A stretch of 64,000 bases of DNA from DASRHK01 sp963776465 (GTDB lineage: Bacteria > Pseudomonadota > Gammaproteobacteria > Nevskiales > Nevskiaceae). This document shows, piece after piece, positions 9,477 through 18,263 of the stretch. The notes under the pieces were generated by a model, which was given only the letters and a program-made list of their open reading frames with translations, did no database searches and was not told where the DNA came from. A program made the position numbers and the translations under genes. Position 1 is the stretch's first letter, and every line of letters begins with the position of its first letter. Where the stretch lies: the NCBI GenBank assembly GCA_963776465.1, contig CAVZMV010000002.1, positions 1,674,001-1,738,000 on the forward strand, written 5' to 3'.

Positions 9477-9481
9477 TCGAG

Positions 9482-9583
9482 CCAGGCGGTCCGGTCTGGC
9501 GGGAGCGTCGGCCGCCAGGGATGGCGGACGTCGAGCCTACAGGGACGTATTTACGGCGTCTCCCGACAGACCGGACCGCCTGG
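9482..9583. repeat. Structured intergenic repeat, copy 1 (ACAGGGACGTATT type)
   Basis: A 23-base inverted repeat (9482-9504 with 9561-9583, one mismatch) encloses an inner hairpin CCGCCA/TGGCGG (9512-9517, 9522-9527) and a linker containing TACAGGGACGTATTTAC. A second copy with the same plan is at 27061-27166. This copy fills the space between two convergent genes and may also act as a bidirectional terminator, although no T-tract is present. Confidence 0.8.
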
Positions 9584-9591
9584 CGACGCCG

Positions 9592-11460
9592 TTATTCCGG
9601 TACCAGCATCCGCGTGCGCACGATGTCAGTCGCCGTGCGGATCGGCAGGTCCAGCGTTCCGGTGAGGTTCACGGCAGGCACGAACACGTCGCGCGACCAA
9701 GTCACCGGGAACTGCGCGTGGAACGCGTAGATCAGGAGCGCGATCTCCTCGCCTTCCGCGAAGCGCCCGGCGATGCCGTTCATCTCCACCTCGTGCACGC
9801 CGAAGCCGCGCACCGGCGTGATCTCGTCGTCGACGATCTCCCAGCGGCTCTGTCCCGGCGGACGATGGCCGATCGCCAGCAGCAGGATCGGATCGCAGCC
9901 GAGCGTGACCTCCGGCGCGAGGCACGCAGCCATCTCGACGCCGCTGACGCCCGCGATCTCCAGGTGCAGCTTGGGAATGCCGGCGAGCACCAACCCGCCC
10001 GCGGGCGCGGTCAGCAGCGGCTGATCGGCGAGCAGCGCCGAGCGCGCGCCGGTTCCGGCCAGCGACGTCATCGTGCCGAGCACGGCGTTGAACTGCGGCG
10101 TGCTGCCGTCGATGTCGAACTGCGAGCCGCCGGCTTTCAGCGTCGGCTCGGCGATCTCCACCGCGTCGCCTTCGCCCAGGCTCATGCAGACGCTGGCAGG
10201 ATCGCTGCCGCCGGTCACCGCGGCAACCGCGCCGGACTGGCCGCGCAGCTTCTCCTCGAACCAGGCGAAGGTGAGATCGTCCAGGTCCAGGTCGCCGCAG
10301 TCGCGCGCGCCGCCGGCCTGCTGGAAGCCGGGGATGGTCAGCGCCTGGTAGAAGACGTCGAGCGCGTCCTCGGCGTCTTCCGGCAGCTCCACCGGCAGGA
10401 TGTGCCCGCTCTGATGCGTGAACAGGCGCACGTCGCCGCCCAGCTGCTTCATGCACTGGTAGTTGTGCCAGCCATCGTTGAAGTTGAACAGCGTGTCGCG
10501 CACGCCCTGCGTCAGCAGCACGTCCGCCGCGGGCGGCAGCGTTGCGGCTTGCGTCAGCTGATCCGGCGTCGCCAAGAGGAAATCCTGCGGGCCCGCAGCC
10601 TGTCCGTCGCAGTAGTACTTGAAGCTGTGGTAGTGGAAGAAATTCTTGCTGGTCGGGGTGAAGGCGTTGGTCGCCACCGCCTGCAGCAGCGTCTCGTAGA
10701 TCGCCACGTCCTGGTGCAGCACGGTCGGCGCGAGGATCAGCGGGAAGCCGTCGACGACCTGCAGCGCCACGGCGCCTTCGCCGCCCGCCGACAGCACCAG
10801 GCCCCAGCCCGACTTCACCACGTCGTTGGGATCGAGCGCGTAGTTCAGATCATGCGGCGTGATGTCCGGCGCGAGCACGCGCAGCCGCTGCTGCGGATCC
10901 ACTGCCCAGAGCAGCACTTGGTACATGCCGCCGTAAGAGCCGCCGTAGCTGCCCACGACCATCTTGCCGTCGGCGTGCCGGCGCAGGCCCTCGAGGTCCT
11001 CGGCCCAGTCCAGGATCGCGATCAGGTTCACGCCTTCGTACTCCGGATCCATCACGCGAATGGTGCCGCTGGATTCGCCGAAGCCGCGCTGATCGATGGA
11101 GATGACGTAGTAGCCGGTGTCGAGGAGCTTCTGCTCGAACCCGTTGGGTGCTACGTCGCGATGACCGCCATAGCCGTGGCCCTGCAGGACCAGCGGGTAG
11201 GTGTGGCCGGCTTCAAGATGCGTCGGCTCCATCACCTGGAGCACGACGGTGTCACCCGTCGGCGAGACAATCTCCTGGCGATACACGGTGCCGTCGCGCG
11301 ACTCGGCGACCGCGACCCGGGGCGTGCCCTCGGTCGACGGCGGGTTGATGTTCGACCCGGTGCCGTCATTGCCGGTCAGCGTGCCGGTGGTCGTGCTGCT
11401 GCCGCAGCCAATAGCGAGCGCGCACAGCGCGGCCGTCACAATGGATTGATGGAATTTCAT
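9592..11460 (-). CDS. Lipoprotein serine hydrolase of the S15/CocE (X-Pro dipeptidyl-peptidase-like) family
   Basis: 622-residue secreted alpha/beta hydrolase. The signal peptide ends in lipobox ALAIGC (Cys near residue 19) and is followed by a Thr/Gly-rich linker. The hydrolase core shows the oxyanion-region PLVLQGHGYGG, ISIDQRGFGESSG and the nucleophile motif GGSYGG with Ser175. The C-terminal third (after about residue 430) fits the galactose-binding-like jelly-roll domain of S15 enzymes. The substrate could be peptides or esters such as acyl-amino acids. GGAGGGAGTC lies immediately before the ATG. It is convergent with the upstream lipoprotein and divergent (63 bases) from a second lipoprotein hydrolase. 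Confidence 0.82.
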   Translation of the reverse strand: MKFHQSIVTAALCALAIGCGSSTTTGTLTGNDGTGSNINPPSTEGTPRVAVAESRDGTVYRQEIVSPTGDTVVLQVMEPTHLEAGHTYPLVLQGHGYGGHRDVAPNGFEQKLLDTGYYVISIDQRGFGESSGTIRVMDPEYEGVNLIAILDWAEDLEGLRRHADGKMVVGSYGGSYGGMYQVLLWAVDPQQRLRVLAPDITPHDLNYALDPNDVVKSGWGLVLSAGGEGAVALQVVDGFPLILAPTVLHQDVAIYETLLQAVATNAFTPTSKNFFHYHSFKYYCDGQAAGPQDFLLATPDQLTQAATLPPAADVLLTQGVRDTLFNFNDGWHNYQCMKQLGGDVRLFTHQSGHILPVELPEDAEDALDVFYQALTIPGFQQAGGARDCGDLDLDDLTFAWFEEKLRGQSGAVAAVTGGSDPASVCMSLGEGDAVEIAEPTLKAGGSQFDIDGSTPQFNAVLGTMTSLAGTGARSALLADQPLLTAPAGGLVLAGIPKLHLEIAGVSGVEMAACLAPEVTLGCDPILLLAIGHRPPGQSRWEIVDDEITPVRGFGVHEVEMNGIAGRFAEGEEIALLIYAFHAQFPVTWSRDVFVPAVNLTGTLDLPIRTATDIVRTRMLVPE

Positions 11461-11523
11461 GACTCCCTCCGGAATCCCGAACGGGCTTCAACAGAGCCGT
11501 CGCGGGTGAAGCATCATAGCAAC

Positions 11524-12588
11524 ATGCATCCTCGCGCCCTGCCGTCGAAGCGCTGGCACGCCGCGCGCAGCGGGCTGGCCGGCGCCGTCATCCTGCTGCT
11601 AAGCGCTTGCTCCGACATCGGTTATTACGGCCACCTGCTCCGCGGCGAGATGAGCGTGCTGCACCGGCGTGTGCCGATTGCCGCGGTGCTGGCCGACCCC
11701 AAAGCGGACGCGGGCCTCAAGTCGCGCCTGCAGCTGGTCGAGCACGCGCGCGCCTTCTCCATCGCCAGGCTCTCGCTGCCGGACAACGGCAGCTACACGC
11801 TGTACGCCGACATCGGCCGCCCGTTCGTGGTCTGGAACGTGTTTGCGGCGCCGGAGTTCTCACTGCAGGGACACGAGTGGTGTCACCTGGTCGTCGGCTG
11901 CCTGGCGTATCGCGGCTACTACGAGGAATCGCGCGCGCTCGCCGAGTCGCAGGCGCTGAAGGCGAAGGGCCTCGACGTGCACGTCGCCGGCATCGCGGCG
12001 TACTCCACGCTCGGCTGGTTCGACGACCCGGTGCTGAGCACGATGCTGGCGTGGACCGACGATCACCTGCTGGAGACGCTGTTCCACGAGCTGGCGCACC
12101 AGCAGCTCTACATGAAAGGTGACACCGCGTTCAACGAGTCCTTCGCCACATTCGTCGGCGAGCAAGGGCTGCGCGAGTTCCGCGCCTCGCGGGGCGAGCC
12201 GCCGCCGGACGCGCAGATCTCCGAGCGCCGCGAGCAGTTCCTGGCGCTGCTGATGGACGCACGCGACCGGCTGCAGGCGGTGTACGCAAGGCCGCTGCCG
12301 GCCGACGCGATGCGCGCCGCCAAGCGCGACGAGATCGAGGCGCTGCGCCGGCGTTACGCGGCGCTGCGCGCGGAGTGGCGCGGATACGCCGGCTACGACC
12401 GCTGGTTCGAGGGCGAGATCAACAACGCAAAGCTGTTGCCGATCGGCCTGTACCAGAAATGGGTGCCGGCGTTCGCGGCGCTGTTCGAGCAGTCGCGGCG
12501 CGATTGGCCGCGGTTCTACGAGGCGGCGAAGCGGATCAGCAAGCTCAAGACCGCGCCGCGCGAAGCGGAGCTGAAAGCGTTGCGTTAA
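11524..12588 (+). CDS. Predicted lipoprotein metallo-aminopeptidase (Aminopep/COG4324-like)
   Basis: 354-residue protein with signal peptide and lipobox LLSAC, so probably outer-membrane anchored. It carries the zinc motif HELAHQ (His188, Glu189, His192) and a downstream NESFATFVGEQG that supplies the third ligand region typical of the predicted aminopeptidase family PF10023. A FSLQGHEWCHLVVGC segment upstream is also conserved in that family. Function in the family is predicted from the motif, not shown by experiment that I know of. A -10-like CATCAT (11512-11517) lies 6 bases from the ATG with no visible Shine-Dalgarno, so the mRNA may be leaderless. Its stop codon interlocks with that of the next, convergent gene in TTAA. 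Confidence 0.78.
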   Translation: MHPRALPSKRWHAARSGLAGAVILLLSACSDIGYYGHLLRGEMSVLHRRVPIAAVLADPKADAGLKSRLQLVEHARAFSIARLSLPDNGSYTLYADIGRPFVVWNVFAAPEFSLQGHEWCHLVVGCLAYRGYYEESRALAESQALKAKGLDVHVAGIAAYSTLGWFDDPVLSTMLAWTDDHLLETLFHELAHQQLYMKGDTAFNESFATFVGEQGLREFRASRGEPPPDAQISERREQFLALLMDARDRLQAVYARPLPADAMRAAKRDEIEALRRRYAALRAEWRGYAGYDRWFEGEINNAKLLPIGLYQKWVPAFAALFEQSRRDWPRFYEAAKRISKLKTAPREAELKALR

Positions 12589-13556
12589 AGCTTCCGCGTC
12601 TCGCCGTGCCGCATCACCCAGAATTTCTCTTCGTCGATCTTCGCGGCAGCCAGCGCCTCGCGCAGTTTTCGCGGCGGCTCGTCGAGCGGCTCCAGCGTCA
12701 GGCGGAACGTGCCCCAGTGCATGGCCACCGACTGCCGGCTCTTCACGTCCTGGTGGATGCGCACCGCTTCCTCGGGATTGACGTGCACCGGCGCCATGAA
12801 CCAGCGCGGATCGTAGGCGCCGATCGGGATCAGCGACAGGTCGATCGGCGCGAAGCGCTGGCCGATGTCGTGGAAGTCGCGCGAGTAGCCGGTGTCGCCG
12901 GCGAAGAAGAGCTTGTAGGCGTCCTGCATCTCGACCACGAAGCCGCACCACAGCGTGGCGTTGCGGTCGGTCGCGCCGCGGCCTGAGAAATGCTGCACCG
13001 GCACGCAGTGCACGGTAGTCCCGTGCACCTCGGCGGACTGCCAGAGGTCGAGCTCGACGACGTTGTGGATCTTGCGCCGCGCGAACCAGCGCTTGAGGCC
13101 CGTCGGCACCACGAAGGTGAGCCCAGCGTGCTCGCGGGCGAGGCGCCGGACGGTCACGTCATCCAGGTGGTCGTAATGGTTGTGCGAGACCAGCGCGATC
13201 TGCAGCGGCGGCAGATCGCCGAAGCCCATCGCCGGCTCGACGAAGCGCTTGGGACCGGCCAGCTGCGAGGGTGACGCGCGCTTGGAGAGGTGCGGATCGG
13301 TGACGAGGTTGAGGCCATTGCGCTGGAACAGGAACGTCGAGTGCCCGACCCAGGTGAGTGCCGGCACCGTGCGGTTGGCCTTCAGCCACGCGACGTCGGG
13401 TTGCAGCGGCGCCTGCAGATCGCCGCGGGTGGAGATCCGCCGCATCTGCCAGAAGAATTCCAGCACCTGCGGCGTCAACGCGCGCGGCTGATCGGCGTTG
13501 TAGCGGTTGCGGAACCGGCCGCGCAGGAAATGCGGGCGGGGAACGTCGGAGGTCAT
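12585..13556 (-). CDS. MBL-fold metal-dependent hydrolase (UlaG/NAPE-PLD-like)
   Basis: 323-residue cytosolic metallo-beta-lactamase-fold enzyme. The metal motif is SHNHYDHLD (His125, His127, Asp129, His130), preceded by LTWVGHSTFLFQRNGLNLVT, and later ligands lie in FFAGDTGYS and MHWGTF. This pattern is that of the NAPE-phospholipase D/UlaG group, whose bacterial substrates are mostly unknown. ATG 13556 (MTSDVPRPHFLRGRFRNRY) is chosen because sequence upstream in frame is antisense to cysS. Only 30 bases separate this start from the cysS start. Confidence 0.87.
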   Translation of the reverse strand: MTSDVPRPHFLRGRFRNRYNADQPRALTPQVLEFFWQMRRISTRGDLQAPLQPDVAWLKANRTVPALTWVGHSTFLFQRNGLNLVTDPHLSKRASPSQLAGPKRFVEPAMGFGDLPPLQIALVSHNHYDHLDDVTVRRLAREHAGLTFVVPTGLKRWFARRKIHNVVELDLWQSAEVHGTTVHCVPVQHFSGRGATDRNATLWCGFVVEMQDAYKLFFAGDTGYSRDFHDIGQRFAPIDLSLIPIGAYDPRWFMAPVHVNPEEAVRIHQDVKSRQSVAMHWGTFRLTLEPLDEPPRKLREALAAAKIDEEKFWVMRHGETRKL

Positions 13557-13586
13557 GTACCATTCTCGCCCCAACCGGGCCCGCCC
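13557..13586. promoter_or_regulatory. Very short divergent promoter region between the MBL-hydrolase and cysS genes
   Basis: Thirty bases separate the two start codons. Plus-strand TACCAT (13558-13563) could be the cysS -10. On the minus strand GAGAAT (13561-13566) lies 5 bases before the hydrolase ATG. The candidate -10 boxes overlap, so -35 regions would fall inside the opposite coding sequence. The assignment is by eye and weak. Confidence 0.35.
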
Positions 13587-14960
13587 ATGCAACTCCACAA
13601 CACCTACACCGGCAAGAAGGAAGCCTTCGAGCCGCAGGATCCCGCCCGCGTGACGATGTACGTCTGCGGTCCGACGGTGTACTCGTACGCGCACATCGGC
13701 AACGCCCGGCCGCCCGTGGTGTTCGACGTGCTGGCGCGCGTGCTGCGCCGGCGTTACGGCAAGGTGCTGTACACCCGCAACATCACCGACATCGACGACA
13801 AGATCAACGCCGCGGCCGCAAAGGAGAAGGTCGAGATCTCGGTGATCACCTCGAAGTTCGCCGCGGCTTATCACGAGGACCTCGCCGCGCTCGGCGTCGC
13901 GCCGCCGGACCTGGAGCCGCGGGTCACCGAGCATCTGCCGCAGATCATCGCCATGATCGAGCGCCTGATCGGCAGCGGCCACGCTTACGAGGCCAAGGGT
14001 CACGTGCTGTTCCACGTCCCGAGCTACGCCGATTACGGCAAGCTCTCCAAGCGCGATACCAAGGAGCTGATGGCCGGCGCCCGCGTGGAAGTCGCGCCCT
14101 ACAAGAAGGACGCCGGCGACTTCGTGCTGTGGAAGCCGTCGACGCCGGAGCTGCCCGGCTGGGAGTCGCCGTGGGGCAGGGGACGCCCCGGCTGGCACAT
14201 CGAATGCTCGGCGATGTCAGAGGCGCTGCTCGGCGAGACCATCGACATCCATGGCGGCGGCAACGACCTGGTGTTCCCGCACCACGAGAACGAGCGCGCG
14301 CAATCGACCTGCGCGCACGGCGGCAAGACCTTCGCCCGCTTCTGGGTGCACAACGGCCTGCTGCTGATGAACAGCCAGAAGATGGCCAAGTCCGTCGGCA
14401 ACGTGCTCTTGATCCGCGAGGCGCTCAAGCTCGGTCCGCACGAGGCCGTGCGCCTGGCGCTGCTCACCGGACACTATCGCCAGCCGCTGGACTGGAACGA
14501 CGAGGTAGTGCCGGAAGCGCGCAAGAAGCTCGACCGGCTCTACGGCGCGCTGCGCGATCTCGGCGACATCGCGGCTGCGCCCGGAGTGCGCGCGCCCGAA
14601 GCGTTCGTGTCGGCGCTCGAGGACGATCTCAACACGCCGCTGGCGCTCTCCGAGCTCTTCGCGCTCGCGACGGCGGCGAACAAGGCCGAGTCGACCGAGG
14701 ACAAGGCGCGGCTCAAGGCGCAGATGCTCGACGCAGGCAGCATGATGGGATTGCTGCAGCAGTCGCCGGCCGAGTGGTTCGGGGCGACCTCTTCGGCAGG
14801 CGCGATCGGCGAGGAAGAGATCGAGGCGCTGATCGCCGCGCGGGCCGAGGCGCGCAAGTCGAAGAACTTCGCCGAGTCCGACCGCATCCGCGACGCGCTC
14901 AAGGACAAGGGCGTGCTGGTCGAGGACAGCAAGGACGGCCAGCGCTGGCGGCGGTTGTAG
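13587..14960 (+). CDS. cysS: Cysteinyl-tRNA synthetase
   Basis: 457-residue class I aminoacyl-tRNA synthetase charging tRNA-Cys. It has HIGN (His36) and the KMSKS-type loop KMAKS (from residue 265). Zinc/cysteine-site residues are in MYVCGPTVY, WHIECSAMS and HHENERAQS. The C-terminal anticodon-binding domain includes IEALIAARAEARKSKNFAESD. Length matches the bacterial enzyme (E. coli about 461). ATG 13587 begins the conserved MQLHNTYTGKKEAF. The TAG stop lies inside a REP-like repeat. Confidence 0.98.
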   Translation: MQLHNTYTGKKEAFEPQDPARVTMYVCGPTVYSYAHIGNARPPVVFDVLARVLRRRYGKVLYTRNITDIDDKINAAAAKEKVEISVITSKFAAAYHEDLAALGVAPPDLEPRVTEHLPQIIAMIERLIGSGHAYEAKGHVLFHVPSYADYGKLSKRDTKELMAGARVEVAPYKKDAGDFVLWKPSTPELPGWESPWGRGRPGWHIECSAMSEALLGETIDIHGGGNDLVFPHHENERAQSTCAHGGKTFARFWVHNGLLLMNSQKMAKSVGNVLLIREALKLGPHEAVRLALLTGHYRQPLDWNDEVVPEARKKLDRLYGALRDLGDIAAAPGVRAPEAFVSALEDDLNTPLALSELFALATAANKAESTEDKARLKAQMLDAGSMMGLLQQSPAEWFGATSSAGAIGEEEIEALIAARAEARKSKNFAESDRIRDALKDKGVLVEDSKDGQRWRRL

Positions 14961-15005
14961 AGGGGCCGTTGGCCCCGACCGCTCGGGGCTAAAGCCCCTC
15001 CTACA
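14956..15005. repeat. REP-like palindrome, copy A
   Basis: A 50-base imperfect palindrome running from TGTAGAGGGGCCGTTGGCCC to CCCCTCCTACA. It contains the cysS stop (TAG 14958-14960) on one strand and the stop of the convergent exported-protein gene (15001-15003) on the other. Related copies are at 19335-19385 and 39765-39815. Confidence 0.85.
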
Positions 15006-15552
15006 TGCCCTCTTCGATCTCCGCGGCTTCGCTCGCGTAGGTGTAGGCCAGGTCGGTATCGGCGTACACCAGCTTCAGATACCGCGACGTGCATTGCAGG
15101 ACGATCTGCCGCGTGCCCTTCTGGATCTGCAGCGGCAGCGTCGTCGCCTGCATCGCCGGCGCGTGACGGCGGGCCAGGGTCTGCGCGAGGTACTGCGCGG
15201 GTGTGTCGTCATGCCGGCACGATGGCTCGGCCGCAGCGTAGATGGCGGCGATCTGGTGCGTCTTGAGCGTGCGCAGCACGTAGTAGGAGCTGAAGAGATC
15301 GCTGGCCTGTCCCGGCGCCGGCGTGACGCGGTAGAGCGCGCCCGGCAGCGCCTTCTCCGTCAGGATGGACTCGGTCAGCTCCTCGGCGTTCTCGTCCGGC
15401 ACGAACACGTCGCCGAGCCTGAAGCCAAACGCGCCGACGATCCTTTCGGCTGGCGCCGGCGCCAGCGCAGCGTCCTTGGAGCCGACCCCGATCGCGCCGA
15501 AGGCGAGCATCGGCACCACCGCGGCGAGCGCCGCCAGCAAGCGAAACGACAT
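15001..15552 (-). CDS. Hypothetical exported protein
   Basis: I do not recognise this 183-residue protein. ATG 15552 gives a clean signal peptide (MSFRLLAALAAVVPMLAFGAIG) with GGGAA about 9 bases upstream. A longer in-frame start 33 bases upstream would put charged residues before the signal. The mature part is mixed alpha/beta, has two cysteines (in EPSCRHDD and VLQCTSRY) that could form a disulphide, and ends in the acidic EAAEIEEGM. The last codon and stop lie in the REP-like repeat shared with cysS. Probably periplasmic; function unknown. Confidence 0.7.
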   Translation of the reverse strand: MSFRLLAALAAVVPMLAFGAIGVGSKDAALAPAPAERIVGAFGFRLGDVFVPDENAEELTESILTEKALPGALYRVTPAPGQASDLFSSYYVLRTLKTHQIAAIYAAAEPSCRHDDTPAQYLAQTLARRHAPAMQATTLPLQIQKGTRQIVLQCTSRYLKLVYADTDLAYTYASEAAEIEEGM

Positions 15553-15617
15553 CGGCAAATTCCCGGAACCGTGCAACCGCGACACCTGGGCACTTTACTG
15601 GCAAAATCTTTCGCCAT

Positions 15618-15642
15618 GGGCGCATCAGACGCCCGTTTTTTT
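15618..15642 (+). terminator. Intrinsic-terminator-like hairpin in the leader of the subtilase gene
   Basis: GGGCG (15618-15622), a 7-base loop, CGCCC (15630-15634), then G and seven T (15636-15642). The T-tract ends 23 bases before the subtilase ATG. No plus-strand gene ends here, since the preceding gene is on the minus strand. It could stop read-through from cysS or act as an attenuator for the subtilase gene. Confidence 0.6.
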
Positions 15643-15665
15643 CACCTATTGGGGAGGTCCGTTCC

Positions 15666-18263
15666 ATGCGTTTTCAGATCGCGCCGCGCGCTGCGGCAGC
15701 CGGTTTCATTGGCCTTTGGCTCGCCGCCTGCGGCACCAGCAGTCCGCTGGGGGGCGGCATCGGCTCGGGCAACGAGCCGCCCGTCGCCGCCGAACCCGAG
15801 GTCGCCAAGGCCTGCACGCCGCCCGGCGAGATGCAGGCGGAGCGCCTGAGCCGCCTGGCCGACGGCGTCGTCGGCGAATTCGTCGTCACCTTCGAAGGCA
15901 AGGGTCCGCTGACTGCGCTGCAGAAGGGCGTGCTCAAGCAGATCGACGTGCCCGCCGTCGCGTTCCGGCATCTGCCGATCGCCGGCGTGCTGGCGACACG
16001 CGTGCAGGCGCAGGCGCTGCTGCGGGCCTCCGGCGTGCGCTCGGTGCGCTTCAACGACCTTCTGTCGTACGAGGACGAGGAGGCCAACATCCTGACCTCC
16101 GCGACGCAGGCCCTGGCTGCGCCGGAGCTCGTCAACGCCGAAGCCTCGCCCATCACCGGCAAGGGCATCGGCGTGCTGGTCAACGATTCGGGCATCGACG
16201 GCACGCACCTGGACCTGCTGTATCTGGGCAAGACGATCCAGAACACCATCGGCCATACGAACCTGCGCGCGCTCCTGGGCAACAACGAGGACGACGGCTA
16301 CGACGAGACCGCGCCCTTCACGCCGGTCGAGGGATTCCCCAACACCGACTTCGGCGGATCGCACGGCAGCCACGTGGCCGGCATCGTCGCCGGCGACGGC
16401 ACGCTATCCGGCGGCCGCTTTGTCGGCAGCGCGCCGGGCGCGAGCCTGATCGGCTATGGCTCCGGCGCGGCACTGTTCGTGCTCGACGCCCTCGGCGGCT
16501 TCGACTACGCGTTGCAGGTGCTCGAGGAGCACCCCGAGTACAACCTGCGCGTGGTCACCAACTCGTTCGGCACCACCAGCGAGGTCGGCACCTGCTTCGA
16601 TCCGGCCGATCCGACCAACGTCGCCACCAAGATGCTCGCCGACAAGAACATCATCGTGGTGTTCTCCGCCGGCAACTCCGGCTCCGGCCCCGACACCATC
16701 ACTGGCAACTACAAGAAGGCGCCGTGGGTGATCACCGTCGCCAACGCGCTCAAGGAAGGGCTGCTCGAGCAGCAGTCGTCGCGCGGCTCGCTGCTGCAGG
16801 GTCCGTACGAGACTGTCGTCGACGGCGAGACCTTCGTGGTCGAGGACCGGCCGACGGTGACGGCGCCGGGCACGGCCATCATCGCGCCTCGCGCCATAGC
16901 GGTCGATCCGGTTGGTCCTGTCGACATGTCCGACGACATCCTGCGCGGCGACATCCCGATCGACCTCATCCCGTTCTACACGCAGAAGTCCGGCACCAGC
17001 ATGGCGGCGCCGCACGTCGCCGGCCTGGTTGCACGCATGCTGGAGGCGGATCCTTCGCTGACCTGGCGCGAGATCAAGCCGATTCTCAAGCGCACTGCCA
17101 CCAACATGGTCGGCTACGACCCCTGGGAGGTCGGAGCAGGCCTTGCGAACATCGAAGCGGCGCTGGCCACGGTCCTGCGCCTGCGCGACGACTACGGCCT
17201 CACCAACAATTCGCTGCGGGCCTTCAACGCCACCGTTGGCCTCGGCCCCGGCAAGATCGAGAACGTGGACCTCAAGTTCACGCCGGTCGGTGCGCCGGCG
17301 GATTACACGTTCGAGGTCGGTCCGAAGGTCTCGCTGGTGATCGCGCAATGGAGCGCGCCGCTGGGCAACCCCTGCACCTGTGGCCTGACGTTGATCGACC
17401 CTGCCGGCACGCGCTACGGCTCGGCGATCGCGATTCCGCTGATCGGACCCAACATCGCCGCCAGCGCGCCCGGCATGGAAGGCACCTGGACGCTGCACGT
17501 CGCCGGGGTCGGCGGCCTCAACGTCGGCCCGGGCGTCGAGCTCGATCCTCTGAACCTCACCAACGGCATCGCCGGGCCGGCGACCGTCACCGCGCGTCTT
17601 CAGCAGTTCGCCGCCGGCGTTCCGCATGGCCTGGACGACACCGTGGGCCGCGAAGATCGCGCGTTCATCGAGCTCGCCGTCAACGAGCGACTGGTCGACG
17701 GCCTGTCCGGTGGATTCGTGCCCGAGCAGCTGCTCACGCGCGGCCAGATGGCGGAGTACCTGACCGGTTGGGGTCTGCGCCAGACGCGCACGCACCATGC
17801 CGACCCGGTCTTCACCGATACGTCGGGCCTGCTCGCCGCTGCTGCGGAGACGGTGACGCGCCCCGGCGCGCCGATCATGGACCTGTCGCTGGAGTCGCTG
17901 CCGTTGATGTCACCCGCCGCCGGCGCCTTCAACCCCGCGGGCACGGTCACGCGCGAGGAGCTGGCATTCGCGCTGGTGCAGGCGATCGGCCACGGCTCGA
18001 AGCTTTCGGTGTACGACGGCGTGACGATGTTCGCGCCCGACACCGAGGACAACGCGGTGCCGGTGGTCGATGCCGACGAGGTCACGCCCGAGTGGCGCAA
18101 CCATGTGCAGGACGCCCTGGCGATGCGCATCCTCGACGCGGAGTTCTTCGACGACAACGGCACGATTAAGGCGCGCGTGCGTCCGAAGACGACGGTGACG
18201 CGCGCGGCTTACGCCGGCGCGTCGGCGCGCGCGTTCGTGGTGGTGCCGTTCCCGATCGACTAG
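15666..18263 (+). CDS. S8 (subtilisin-like) serine protease lipoprotein with SLH-like C-terminus
   Basis: 865-residue secreted protease. The lipobox is LWLAAC near residue 20. The catalytic triad is visible: Asp174 in NDSGIDGTH, His233 in GGSHGSHVAG and Ser445 in SGTSMAAPH, with the oxyanion region near VVFSAGNSG. A propeptide-like region lies between about 50 and 150. After the catalytic domain there is a beta-rich segment (about 520-660). Two or three repeats then resemble S-layer homology motifs (LLTRGQMAEYL, TVTREELAFALV, TVTRAAYAG), which may attach the enzyme to the cell surface. GGGGAGG precedes the ATG. Its stop interlocks with the next, convergent gene in CTAG. Confidence 0.9.
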   Translation: MRFQIAPRAAAAGFIGLWLAACGTSSPLGGGIGSGNEPPVAAEPEVAKACTPPGEMQAERLSRLADGVVGEFVVTFEGKGPLTALQKGVLKQIDVPAVAFRHLPIAGVLATRVQAQALLRASGVRSVRFNDLLSYEDEEANILTSATQALAAPELVNAEASPITGKGIGVLVNDSGIDGTHLDLLYLGKTIQNTIGHTNLRALLGNNEDDGYDETAPFTPVEGFPNTDFGGSHGSHVAGIVAGDGTLSGGRFVGSAPGASLIGYGSGAALFVLDALGGFDYALQVLEEHPEYNLRVVTNSFGTTSEVGTCFDPADPTNVATKMLADKNIIVVFSAGNSGSGPDTITGNYKKAPWVITVANALKEGLLEQQSSRGSLLQGPYETVVDGETFVVEDRPTVTAPGTAIIAPRAIAVDPVGPVDMSDDILRGDIPIDLIPFYTQKSGTSMAAPHVAGLVARMLEADPSLTWREIKPILKRTATNMVGYDPWEVGAGLANIEAALATVLRLRDDYGLTNNSLRAFNATVGLGPGKIENVDLKFTPVGAPADYTFEVGPKVSLVIAQWSAPLGNPCTCGLTLIDPAGTRYGSAIAIPLIGPNIAASAPGMEGTWTLHVAGVGGLNVGPGVELDPLNLTNGIAGPATVTARLQQFAAGVPHGLDDTVGREDRAFIELAVNERLVDGLSGGFVPEQLLTRGQMAEYLTGWGLRQTRTHHADPVFTDTSGLLAAAAETVTRPGAPIMDLSLESLPLMSPAAGAFNPAGTVTREELAFALVQAIGHGSKLSVYDGVTMFAPDTEDNAVPVVDADEVTPEWRNHVQDALAMRILDAEFFDDNGTIKARVRPKTTVTRAAYAGASARAFVVVPFPID

